This document shows positions 1-10,041 of a DNA stretch of 38,505 nucleotides, piece after piece. This DNA is from Bacteroidales bacterium (lineage in GTDB: Bacteria; Bacteroidota; Bacteroidia; Bacteroidales; UBA932). Within the stretch, counting starts at the first letter, position 1; each line of letters starts with the position of its first letter. The stretch is from positions 1 to 38,505 of the forward strand of contig JAFZED010000063.1 in assembly GCA_017560825.1 (NCBI GenBank), in the 5' to 3' direction. Under the pieces are notes generated by a model. That model had not been told where the DNA came from and did not search any database. It worked only from the letters and a program-made list of their open reading frames with translations. The translations under genes and the position numbers were made by a program.

Positions 1-513
1 AATATGTACTTTGCAGAATTCACCATACCGTTTGCGGCATTCAAGAGGAAACTCTATGGAAATGTCGAGGTCGATGTGAACTGGTCACATTTCGTCAATC
101 CGAGAAACGGATATGAACTGCCATATGACGGCAAGCGATTCTGGACTACTAAGATCACCGGATTCGTACAATACGACATAACCGACAGATTCTCCCTCAG
201 CAGCCAGTTTGCAGTATATCCGAAAAAGAAGACAGCACAATACATAGAGAAACCATACTGGTGGCTTGACTTCTCGGCAGACTGGTACATCACCAAGAAA
301 AAGGATCTTCTCCTTTCATTGAGTGTAGAGGATGTAGCGAACAAACTCAACCACACCAGAACCTATCTCTATTCAGGTGCAGAGCGAAACCGATACACCA
401 AATCAGTCACCCAGCTCATAAGATTCCGTCTCACCTACAAATTCGGCGGCGGAAAGAAACAGTCTATGGAACAGAAATCAGTCTCTAACGACATTGGACG
501 TTTCAGAGAGTGA
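1..513 (+). CDS. outer membrane beta-barrel (TonB-dependent-receptor-like) protein, 3' end
   Basis: Only the last 170 or so codons are present; the reading frame is open to the left edge, so the true start is outside the window. The protein alternates aromatic and polar residues in short stretches typical of outer-membrane beta strands, and ends in RFRLTYKFGGGKK followed by a polar tail (SNDIGRFRE). That terminal strand and tail are usual in Bacteroidetes outer-membrane beta-barrel proteins related to TonB-dependent receptors (OMP_b-brl_3 type). The substrate cannot be told from this fragment. A strong hairpin follows 30 bases after the stop, so this is the last gene of its unit. Confidence 0.7.
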   Translation, partial: NMYFAEFTIPFAAFKRKLYGNVEVDVNWSHFVNPRNGYELPYDGKRFWTTKITGFVQYDITDRFSLSSQFAVYPKKKTAQYIEKPYWWLDFSADWYITKKKDLLLSLSVEDVANKLNHTRTYLYSGAERNRYTKSVTQLIRFRLTYKFGGGKKQSMEQKSVSNDIGRFRE

Positions 514-522
514 TTAAAGGAC

Positions 523-612
523 GACCGAGTGCATTTTTATAGGAAAAGTGCTCGCGGTACCCCGAAATCAAAGGGTATCGCGAGCACTTTCGCTATGTTT
601 TTGCACTCGGTC
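523..612. repeat. nested inverted repeat around the terminator
   Basis: An outer pair of perfect 11-base arms (GACCGAGTGCA at 523-533 and its complement at 602-612) encloses the 18-bp terminator stem. The whole 90-base segment can fold as a stem within a stem. Confidence 0.7.
545..602 (+). terminator. intrinsic terminator, 18-bp stem followed by T5
   Basis: Arms 545-562 and 573-590 pair over 18 bp with one G-T wobble and a 10-base loop. A T run lies at 598-602 on the plus strand, which fits termination of the beta-barrel gene. The hairpin also lies beyond the end of the convergent phosphofructokinase gene, but there is no T run in that direction. Confidence 0.75.
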
Positions 613-645
613 CCCAGATGGGAACCGGTGCGTTGTGTCAGAAGA

Positions 646-1881
646 CTACCAGTTGAGAATCTTATTGAAGTCGTAAGCCTCTGGGTTCTCGATGCCGAGA
701 GCCTTAACTGCCTCGTAGTCAGCCTCAGTTACGTAGTGAGCAATGTACTTGTAGTAGTTCTGTGCAGTACCTGCATTGATGTCTACTACGCGTGGCGGGA
801 TCTTGCCAGTTGTAGGGTCCTGGAGGTCTGCAAGGTAGAGTGGAGATACGTTTCCGTATGAGTCAACGTAAACCATACAGCCTGTCTTGCCCTCGCTGTA
901 GAGCTGGTAAACTCCCATTGCGAGCTCTGTGCAGTAAGTAAGGTCATAAGCAACCGGATCCTGGCAACGTACATCGTAACCGATCTCAACAGGACGGCTC
1001 TTAACCTTAAGACCGATCTTCTTGAACTCAGCCTCGAGGAGGTCGTTGAAGAGGACAGCCTTAGAAACCTTACCAAGCTCTGGGTGACCGTGATCATCGT
1101 ATGAGAAGTGTACGCCTGCTGCCTCCATCTCCTCTGCCTTGAACTCGTGGAAGAGACCCTCGGCAGCTACGATAGTACCGTAGTTAACGCCCATAACCTT
1201 TCTCTTAAGGATAGCTGAGATAGAAAGCTTAACCACCTTGTCGAGGCAGATTTCAGTCTTGTTGAACATCTCAGGGATGATAGTCATAGGGCAGTGAGTA
1301 GCCTCACCGATACCTAAAGCAAGACTTCCGCAAGTACGACCCATTGCTGAGATTACCAACCAGTTACCTGATGTACGTGCATCCTCGTAAACTGTGCGTG
1401 CGAGGTGAGCACCCTCGTTCTTTGCAGAGTTGTAGCCGAATGTAGGCGCATTTGCTGGAAGAGGAAGGTCGTTGTCGATAGTCTTAGGGCAGTGGATGTT
1501 TGCGATAGGGTAACCCTTAGCTGCGAGGAACTTAGAGATACGGTTAGCTGTAGAAGCTGTGTCGTCACCACCGATAGTTACAAGAAGCTTGATATTGTTG
1601 TCCTTGAAGAGGTCAAGGTTGAAGTTGTTCTCGAAGTCTGCGTCAGTAGGTTTGAAACGGCTCATTTCGAGGTATGAACCACCTCTGTTGAAGTAACGGT
1701 CAGCGATGAAGAAAGTGATGTCCTCAGTGCGTGCGTTCTTGCTGAAAAGGCCTGAATAACCACCGTGGAGACCGATCACACGGAATCCCTTTGTAAGGAA
1801 TGTCTTAGCGACACTCATTGAAACTGAGTTCATTCCCGGAGCCGGGCCGCCACCACAAAGGATGATAACTGCGTCTTTCAT
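646..1881 (-). CDS. pfp: 6-phosphofructokinase, diphosphate (PPi)-dependent type
   Basis: This 411-residue protein of the phosphofructokinase family phosphorylates fructose 6-phosphate in glycolysis. The N-terminal nucleotide loop is CGGGPAPGMN (residues 9-18). The motif IGGDDT (103-108) carries Asp107 where ATP-dependent enzymes have Gly, and Lys133 in PKTIDND (132-138) replaces another Gly; in the family both changes indicate pyrophosphate as phosphoryl donor. Asp136 in TIDND is the catalytic base, and an MGR substrate motif follows. It is a single-gene unit on minus, with its own promoter, divergent from ligA. The family is certain; PPi use is inferred from the two residues. Confidence 0.88.
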   Translation of the reverse strand: MKDAVIILCGGGPAPGMNSVSMSVAKTFLTKGFRVIGLHGGYSGLFSKNARTEDITFFIADRYFNRGGSYLEMSRFKPTDADFENNFNLDLFKDNNIKLLVTIGGDDTASTANRISKFLAAKGYPIANIHCPKTIDNDLPLPANAPTFGYNSAKNEGAHLARTVYEDARTSGNWLVISAMGRTCGSLALGIGEATHCPMTIIPEMFNKTEICLDKVVKLSISAILKRKVMGVNYGTIVAAEGLFHEFKAEEMEAAGVHFSYDDHGHPELGKVSKAVLFNDLLEAEFKKIGLKVKSRPVEIGYDVRCQDPVAYDLTYCTELAMGVYQLYSEGKTGCMVYVDSYGNVSPLYLADLQDPTTGKIPPRVVDINAGTAQNYYKYIAHYVTEADYEAVKALGIENPEAYDFNKILNW

Positions 1882-1935
1882 TTTTTCTTGATTTTAAGTT
1901 ATACTATAATGTTGAATGTTTCATTTTGCAATCTG

Positions 1936-4253
<2,318 letters not shown>

Positions 4254-4299
4254 GCCGTAAAAAGGAGCAGACACAAGAAAAAAACAGAATCAGGTATAT

Positions 4300-4662
4300 A
4301 TGAAAGCAGGCGACACATACGAAATGACACACATCGTGTCAGAAAACGAAACAGCAGAAGTGCTCGGATCGGGCGGACTCCCGGTCTACTCTACCCCATC
4401 GATGATATGTCTGATGGAACTCGTGTCCTACAGGCTCGCAGAGCAGAAGGGCCACCAGAGCGTCGGCACCAAGGTTAACATCAGCCACCTGAGGGCGTGC
4501 AAAGTGGGCACCGAACTGACGGCAAGGGCGGAACTGACCCTCGTAGAGGGCAGAAGGCTCGTATATAGAGTCAGCGTCAGCGACGCACAGGGCCTTATCG
4601 GCGAAGGCGAGCACGAGCGCTTCACTATCGATCCTGAAAGATTTATGTCAAAACTTCAGTAA
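4300..4662 (+). CDS. hot-dog thioesterase of the fluoroacetyl-CoA thioesterase (FlK) family
   Basis: This 120-residue single-domain hot-dog protein is full length for the family. Thr32 and Glu40 (in STPSMICLMELV) and His63 (in VNISHLRA) fall where the Thr-Glu-His set of Streptomyces FlK is found, so hydrolysis of an acyl-CoA thioester in the cytoplasm is likely. The substrate is unknown; fluoroacetyl-CoA is unlikely to be the natural one here, and family members are usually annotated only as thioesterases. It lies 46 bases after ligA, and its TAA overlaps the next ATG by one base, so the two downstream genes are probably translationally coupled. Confidence 0.8.
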   Translation: MKAGDTYEMTHIVSENETAEVLGSGGLPVYSTPSMICLMELVSYRLAEQKGHQSVGTKVNISHLRACKVGTELTARAELTLVEGRRLVYRVSVSDAQGLIGEGEHERFTIDPERFMSKLQ

Positions 4663-5585
4663 TGGGACTCCGCAGACGCACAAGAAAACTCAAGGACTTC
4701 TTCAGCACAGAGATCTGGGCTATGGAATTGGAAGAACTCTCCAAGGCCAGGGCCCGTTTCATAAAGTACCTGAAGGTGATGATGATCACCATCAAGACCT
4801 TCTCCAGCGAGAAGATCGGATTCCAGGCAGTTGCACTGAGCTTTTTCAGTACAATGTCCGTGGTGCCGTTCATCGCCATTGCCTTCGTCGTGACAGGCGG
4901 TTTCGGCCTCACCGACAAGCTGAAGGAACTCCTGTATACCTACTTTGACAACAGCCACGAGATCATCCAGACAGTCCTCGGCTTTGCAGACAACATCATA
5001 GCCTCATCCCAGAGCAGCGCACTCGGACTTATAAGCTCCCTGTTCTTCATCTCTGTGGTGATCTGGATGATGCTGTCGGTTGAAAAGGTGTTCAACAACG
5101 TGTGGATGGTACAGAAGCCAAGAAAGATCATCAAGCGCCTGTCCATCATCATAGGTATGCTCATCATAGCACCATTTGTGGTAATGGTCTTCTTTGCCGG
5201 ATCTATCGTCTATTCGAACAGTCTGGACTACCTTGGCCTGGACCTTGAAGCATTCGGTGCAGTGAAGACACTCCTGACCTGGGTGGTGTTCGGAGTCTTG
5301 GTGACATTCACCTTCTCGGCGATGTACAAGTTCATCCCCAATGCCGACGTAGACTACGCCAATGCCCTCCGCGCCGCCATATTTTCAGGAATAGGCTTCA
5401 CAGTGCTTCAGTATATATATATTGAAACACAGGTCATAATGACCCGACTTAACAGCATATTCGGAGTGTTTGCAGCAATCCCTCTGTTTATGACCTGGAT
5501 AAACATAGGTTGGTTCATCATCCTCATCGGAGCAGAACTTTCATATGCCTTCCAGCACGTAGATAATTATAACATAGAAGATTAA
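4662..5585 (+). CDS. YihY/BrkB-family inner-membrane protein
   Basis: This 307-residue integral membrane protein of the YihY/virulence factor BrkB family has about six hydrophobic segments, for example around GFQAVALSFFSTMSVVPFIA, ALGLISSLFFISVVIWMML, IIIGMLIIAPFVVMVFFAG and the C-terminal IPLFMTWINIGWFIILIGAEL. The conserved family features VVPFIAIAF near the N-terminus and the pre-C-terminal W-x-N-x-G-W-F-I-I-L-I-G-A-E pattern are present. The biochemical role of the family is not established; the old ribonuclease BN label is incorrect. The start overlaps the stop of the thioesterase gene (TAATG). Confidence 0.85.
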   Translation: MGLRRRTRKLKDFFSTEIWAMELEELSKARARFIKYLKVMMITIKTFSSEKIGFQAVALSFFSTMSVVPFIAIAFVVTGGFGLTDKLKELLYTYFDNSHEIIQTVLGFADNIIASSQSSALGLISSLFFISVVIWMMLSVEKVFNNVWMVQKPRKIIKRLSIIIGMLIIAPFVVMVFFAGSIVYSNSLDYLGLDLEAFGAVKTLLTWVVFGVLVTFTFSAMYKFIPNADVDYANALRAAIFSGIGFTVLQYIYIETQVIMTRLNSIFGVFAAIPLFMTWINIGWFIILIGAELSYAFQHVDNYNIED

Positions 5586-5598
5586 GGAATATATAAAT

Positions 5599-7383
5599 AT
5601 GGCAGCATCAGGGTTCAGACAACGCGACTACGAAGTGATAGCGAGAGAATATGCCGACCTCAAGGAGGCGGCAAGGAAGCGCTGTACCGACCAGTCGGAG
5701 CTGGATATGATCCAGAAGGCCTTCGACTTTGCCAACGAGGCACATAAGGGCGTAAGAAGACGCTCCGGCGACCCATATATCCTCCATCCGATAGCTGTCG
5801 CAAAGATTGTGGTAAGCACTATCGGCCTGGGCTACAAATCGATAGTCGCCGCACTTCTGCACGACGTGGTAGAGGACACAGCCTACAACATAGACGACAT
5901 CAGGAACCTTTTCGGCGAAAGAGTGGCCACCCTCGTGGAAGGACTCACCAAGATCAAGACTGTCCTTGACAACGAAGACAAGGCCCGCCAGAAAAGTATG
6001 CAGGCAGAAAACTTCAAGCGTATCCTCCTGACTCTGAATGACGACGTGCGTGTAGTCCTGATCAAGCTGGCTGACCGCCTGCACAACTGCAGGACCATCG
6101 AGTACGTCTCCGAGCACAAGAGAAAGAAGATCCTCAGCGAGACAATGTACGTCTTCATTCCCCTGGCTCACCGCCTGGGTCTTTACGGAATGAAGTCCGA
6201 AATGGAGGATATCTGGCTGAGATACAACGAGCCTGAGGCCTATAATTCCATCAGCGAAAAGGTCAACAAGGACGTAATCGACAAGGAAAAGGAGATCGAC
6301 GAGTTCATCGCCCCTATTGAGGAGGCCCTCAGAACTGCCGGCTTCCGCTTCGAGATCAAGAAAAGGGTCAAGACCCCGTACTCGATCTGGCACAAGATGA
6401 ACACAAAGGGCGTGAGCTTCGAAGAAATATTCGACCTCTACGCAGTCCGCATCATATTCGACCCGCAGGAAGACGCGAAGGAATCTGAGCGCGACCAGTG
6501 CTATCATATATTCTCGATAATCACGAGCCTATATAAATATAAGTCCGACCGTATCAGGGACTGGGTGAACTTCCCGAAGAACAACGGCTACGAAGCGCTC
6601 CACTGCACCCTTATGAGCAGATCCGGCATCTGGGTGGAAGTCCAGATCCGCTCCCGCAGAATGCACGAGGTCGCAGAAAAAGGTATTGCAGCCCACTGGT
6701 CCTACAAGAAGGACGGCTTCATAGACAAGAGCCAGAACGAGGTAGATAAATGGATAGTCCAGGTAAAGGAGATCCTGGTAAATCCGGACGTAAATGCCCT
6801 CGACCTCCTGGATATGATACACAACGACCTGATAAAGAGCGAGATATTCGTATTCACTCCTAAAGGTGAGCAAAGAAGCATTGAAAAAGGCGCAACTGCA
6901 CTCGACTTTGCCTACTCGATCCACAGCCAGATAGGTCACAAGGCGATTGCAGCAAAGGTGAACCTCAAGCTTGTCCCTCTCTCGCGAGAGCTCAAGACAG
7001 GAGACCAGGTGGAGATCATCACAGCCGAGACAGAGAAGCCAAAACGCGAATGGCTCGACTTCGTGAAGACAAGAAAGGCCAAGGCCCTCATCCTGGACCA
7101 TCTCAAGGATGAGCACAAGGAAAAACGAAGCCAGTTCAGGGACACATCACGTATCAGATTGAACTTCAAAGGCTTGGACAGAATAGGAATATTACACGAC
7201 ATAACAAGGTATATATCCACTATCACCGACGTGCACATCAAGACCATCCATCTTGGCACAGAGGACGGAGTGTGCGAGGGATATATAGAAGTCAAGGCCA
7301 ACAAGGCCGGCGACGTCGAGACAATTATCAACGAAATGAGCAAGGTCGAGGGAATCCAGGCGATTTCAAGGGCCGAAATATAA
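5599..7383 (+). CDS. rel: (p)ppGpp synthetase/hydrolase Rel, compact form lacking the middle of the C-terminal half
   Basis: This bifunctional RelA/SpoT homologue makes and degrades the stringent-response alarmone. The HD hydrolase domain is intact (HPIAVAKI, LLHDVVEDT, LADRLHN), as is the synthetase domain (KTPYSIWHKM, FDLYAVRIIFD, NNGYEALH, WVEVQIRSRRMHE). A TGS domain follows (EIFVFTPKGE to DQVEIITAET). The chain then passes within about 16 residues (502-518) to an ACT domain (IRLNFKGLDRIGILHDITRYIS). Usual Bacteroidetes Rel proteins are about 735 residues; this one is 594 and lacks the helical and Cys-containing zinc-finger regions. The frame is uninterrupted, so this is a domain loss and not a frameshift. 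Confidence 0.92.
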   Translation: MAASGFRQRDYEVIAREYADLKEAARKRCTDQSELDMIQKAFDFANEAHKGVRRRSGDPYILHPIAVAKIVVSTIGLGYKSIVAALLHDVVEDTAYNIDDIRNLFGERVATLVEGLTKIKTVLDNEDKARQKSMQAENFKRILLTLNDDVRVVLIKLADRLHNCRTIEYVSEHKRKKILSETMYVFIPLAHRLGLYGMKSEMEDIWLRYNEPEAYNSISEKVNKDVIDKEKEIDEFIAPIEEALRTAGFRFEIKKRVKTPYSIWHKMNTKGVSFEEIFDLYAVRIIFDPQEDAKESERDQCYHIFSIITSLYKYKSDRIRDWVNFPKNNGYEALHCTLMSRSGIWVEVQIRSRRMHEVAEKGIAAHWSYKKDGFIDKSQNEVDKWIVQVKEILVNPDVNALDLLDMIHNDLIKSEIFVFTPKGEQRSIEKGATALDFAYSIHSQIGHKAIAAKVNLKLVPLSRELKTGDQVEIITAETEKPKREWLDFVKTRKAKALILDHLKDEHKEKRSQFRDTSRIRLNFKGLDRIGILHDITRYISTITDVHIKTIHLGTEDGVCEGYIEVKANKAGDVETIINEMSKVEGIQAISRAEI

Positions 7384-7393
7384 GAATATAAAG

Positions 7394-9190
7394 ATGAAGA
7401 AGATATTTCAGAACCTGCTTCCGGCAATACCGGTTTCAATCATTCTCGGAGTGATGATATTTTCGCATTCGTGCGCAAACACCACGACTCCTCCTTCCGG
7501 AGGCCCCAAAGACACCATTCCTCCTGTCATAACCAAGGTCTATCCAGCGTTAGGACAGATAAATGTACCAAGGGAAAAGACCAAGCTTGAGATTGTATTT
7601 AACGAATATGTACAGGTGAAGGATCCAAAGAGCCTCTTCCTGTCCCCTCCTCTTGAGAAGGCTCCTAAGCATAAGCTCAAGGGCAAGGGCGTTGTAATCA
7701 CCTTCGAATCCCCTCTGGATTCTGCCAGGACCTACACCCTTGACCTTACCAATGCAATTGCAGACAACAACGAAGGAAATAAGTTCCCAGGCTACACCCT
7801 TGTCTTCTCAACCGGTGACAGGATCGACTCTATGGTAGTGACAGGAACCGTGCAGGACTGCAACACCCTCCAGCCTCTCAAGGGAGCCACAGTTATGCTC
7901 TATAAGGACCAGGCTGACTCAGCAATATTCCTGAAACGCCCTGACGCGGCTATGAAGACCGACGAATGGGGCTTCTTCGCCCTCAGAAACATCCAGGACA
8001 CAGTCTACAGGATGTATGCAATCATAGATGAGAACAACAACAATATGTATGATCCTGATTCTGAGAAAGTTGCTTTCATCGACACCCTTATCAGGCCTGT
8101 TATGATGGTGACAGACTCGCTTCCGGAGCTCCAGAAATATGAGATGACTGACACCGTACACTGCCTCGCAAGAAAGAGCGAATTCGAATTGAACATATTC
8201 AGAGAGAAGCCAAGTATGCAGATGGTGGTGAACAAGGAGCGCGTCGGCGACAGAACAGCCTACATAACCTTTATGGCTCCATATGCACAGATCGACTCAC
8301 TTTGGATCAAAGGCGTCGCAGCCGACCAGATCATAACCCAGTTCAACCCTCTCCAGGACAGCCTCGAAATCTGGGTGAACGACCCTAAGCCGCAGCCGGA
8401 CACTATGTTCCTGAATGTCAGGTATATGAAGACCGACACACTCGGTATGCTGAACCTTTTCACCGACGAATTCAAGCTTCTCAACCCTAACAGAAAGCTT
8501 ATTGGCAAGAGTTCAAAGAAAGACATAAAGCACGCCGACACAACAGCTGTAATCACAGTGACAGCTCAGCCTGAAACTGTAGAGCAGTATGGCTTTACAC
8601 TGGAATTCCAGTACCCTATCGTGGAAGATGCATTCGACTCGCTTACATTCCGTTACCTGAATCCTCGTCAGGAAGAGGTAATCGGCAAGTACACTGTCGA
8701 GCAGGACACGCTCAACCTCAGAAAGTACGTCATAAGACCTACTGAAGAGCTTCTTCCGGGCTATGAGTACTTCCTTAAGATCCCGCACAGAAAGTTCAAG
8801 GACATCAACGGCCACTACAATGACAGTTCTGAGGTGAAGGTAACTCTTCCTAAGGACGACAAGCTCAGTCTGATGAGACTGGAGCTCACCAATGTAAACA
8901 ACAAGTACATCGTAGACCTTCTCAACGAGAAACGCAATAAAGTACTTCGCTCATACATCATCGAAGACGACCAGACACTGCTCTTCCCGTACCTGAAGGC
9001 CGGAAAGTACTCGATCAGAATCACTGAGGACCTGAACAAGAACGGAATCGTCGACACCGGTATCCTCCTCGAGCACAGGCAGCCTGAAAAAGTGCGTTTC
9101 TATAAGCTTGAAGACGGTACATTCCTGATCGACATACCGGAAATGGCCGAACTCGACCAATCGATCGACATAATCGAAATGTTCAAATAA
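7394..9190 (+). CDS. Ig-like-domain lipoprotein (Bacteroidetes SbsA/Big_5 type)
   Basis: This is a 598-residue predicted lipoprotein. An N-terminal hydrophobic segment ends in a loose lipobox with Cys27 (FSHSC), followed by a Gly/Pro-rich TTPPSGGPKDTIPP linker. An N-terminal Ig-like domain of the Big_5 kind comes next (PPVITKVYPALGQINVP to LVFSTGD), with the usual Y-x-L-D-L-T-N-A-I-x-D-N-N-E-G-N core. A transthyretin-like or carboxypeptidase-regulatory fold follows (VTGTVQDCNTLQPLKGATVML), then beta-rich sequence. Proteins of this architecture are conserved across Bacteroidetes but their role is unknown. It sits 10 bases after rel in the same operon. Confidence 0.75.
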   Translation: MKKIFQNLLPAIPVSIILGVMIFSHSCANTTTPPSGGPKDTIPPVITKVYPALGQINVPREKTKLEIVFNEYVQVKDPKSLFLSPPLEKAPKHKLKGKGVVITFESPLDSARTYTLDLTNAIADNNEGNKFPGYTLVFSTGDRIDSMVVTGTVQDCNTLQPLKGATVMLYKDQADSAIFLKRPDAAMKTDEWGFFALRNIQDTVYRMYAIIDENNNNMYDPDSEKVAFIDTLIRPVMMVTDSLPELQKYEMTDTVHCLARKSEFELNIFREKPSMQMVVNKERVGDRTAYITFMAPYAQIDSLWIKGVAADQIITQFNPLQDSLEIWVNDPKPQPDTMFLNVRYMKTDTLGMLNLFTDEFKLLNPNRKLIGKSSKKDIKHADTTAVITVTAQPETVEQYGFTLEFQYPIVEDAFDSLTFRYLNPRQEEVIGKYTVEQDTLNLRKYVIRPTEELLPGYEYFLKIPHRKFKDINGHYNDSSEVKVTLPKDDKLSLMRLELTNVNNKYIVDLLNEKRNKVLRSYIIEDDQTLLFPYLKAGKYSIRITEDLNKNGIVDTGILLEHRQPEKVRFYKLEDGTFLIDIPEMAELDQSIDIIEMFK

Positions 9191-9195
9191 GACCT

Positions 9196-10041
9196 ATGAA
9201 AAGATTTATCACGATAATATTGATCATATCCGCATATATATCTGCGTCAGCTCAGGAATCCCTCGGAAGCCTTGCAAACAGGTACGCCCCTGAGACCTAC
9301 ACAGACGAGTTTCTGGACACTGTGACCGTAAATAAGACCCTTGTGGTGAACGACTATTCACTCATAGGCGTACAGTACGGAGCCGGTCTGAGCCAGATCT
9401 ACTGGAATCCAAGCCAGGAGCAGGATATGGTGTTCATCCCCAAGAACTTCGGCGTGACCTACACCAAATACGGACAGATGTTCGGTATGCCGTTCTTTGC
9501 TCTGAAGGCAGGAGTATTCTACGCTCAGGAAGGCTACCAGTTCAAGTACAATGAGGAATATGACTACACCTACAAGATAGAAGGAGCAGAAAAAGCCATA
9601 ATGGACGTACTTGAGGTACCTATGCTCTTCCAGGTGCACATCGATTCGTGGAACTTCAAGATTATGGCGGAGGTAGGATTCTTTGGCGGCTACCGCCTCG
9701 GAATCCATCGCTTCCCGGGAAAGACCGGATCCGTCAAGCCGGATGTGGAGCACTCCTTCATAGACACAGACAGAAGAATAGACTACGGAATCAAGGGTGG
9801 AGTCGGTATGGCCCTGGTTTTCGACCCTATAGAAGTGCACTTCAATGTTTCTTACAAGCACTCTCTTTCTTCTATCTACGAGCCAGACCACGCAAGCCAG
9901 TATTATTATAGGTATGCCTATCCGATGAACCTGATAGTATCTGCAGGTGTTCATTATCAGATAAGCAAACGAACAGGTAAGACAAAGGCAGCATTAAAGA
10001 AAGAAGCAAAAGAATTGGTATATGGAATCGAGGGAAACTAA
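9196..10041 (+). CDS. PorT-like outer-membrane beta-barrel protein
   Basis: A 281-residue protein with a signal peptide (MKRFITIILIISAYISASAQ, cleavage after ASA) and then a beta-rich chain containing GVQYGAGLSQIYW, FFALKAGVFYAQEGYQF, FKIMAEVGFFGGYRLGI and FNVSYKHSL. This pattern is typical of small outer-membrane beta-barrel proteins of the PorT or OMP_b-brl_2 kind in Bacteroidetes. It starts five bases after the lipoprotein gene, and its last 20 bases overlap ispG, which suggests coupled translation. I see no motif that points to a specific substrate. Confidence 0.65.
   Translation: MKRFITIILIISAYISASAQESLGSLANRYAPETYTDEFLDTVTVNKTLVVNDYSLIGVQYGAGLSQIYWNPSQEQDMVFIPKNFGVTYTKYGQMFGMPFFALKAGVFYAQEGYQFKYNEEYDYTYKIEGAEKAIMDVLEVPMLFQVHIDSWNFKIMAEVGFFGGYRLGIHRFPGKTGSVKPDVEHSFIDTDRRIDYGIKGGVGMALVFDPIEVHFNVSYKHSLSSIYEPDHASQYYYRYAYPMNLIVSAGVHYQISKRTGKTKAALKKEAKELVYGIEGN

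Noticed and set aside
5608-6507. Long minus-strand open frame (299 codons) opposite rel
   Set aside because: It is the complement of a well-supported gene, lacks recognisable motifs, and results from codon bias.
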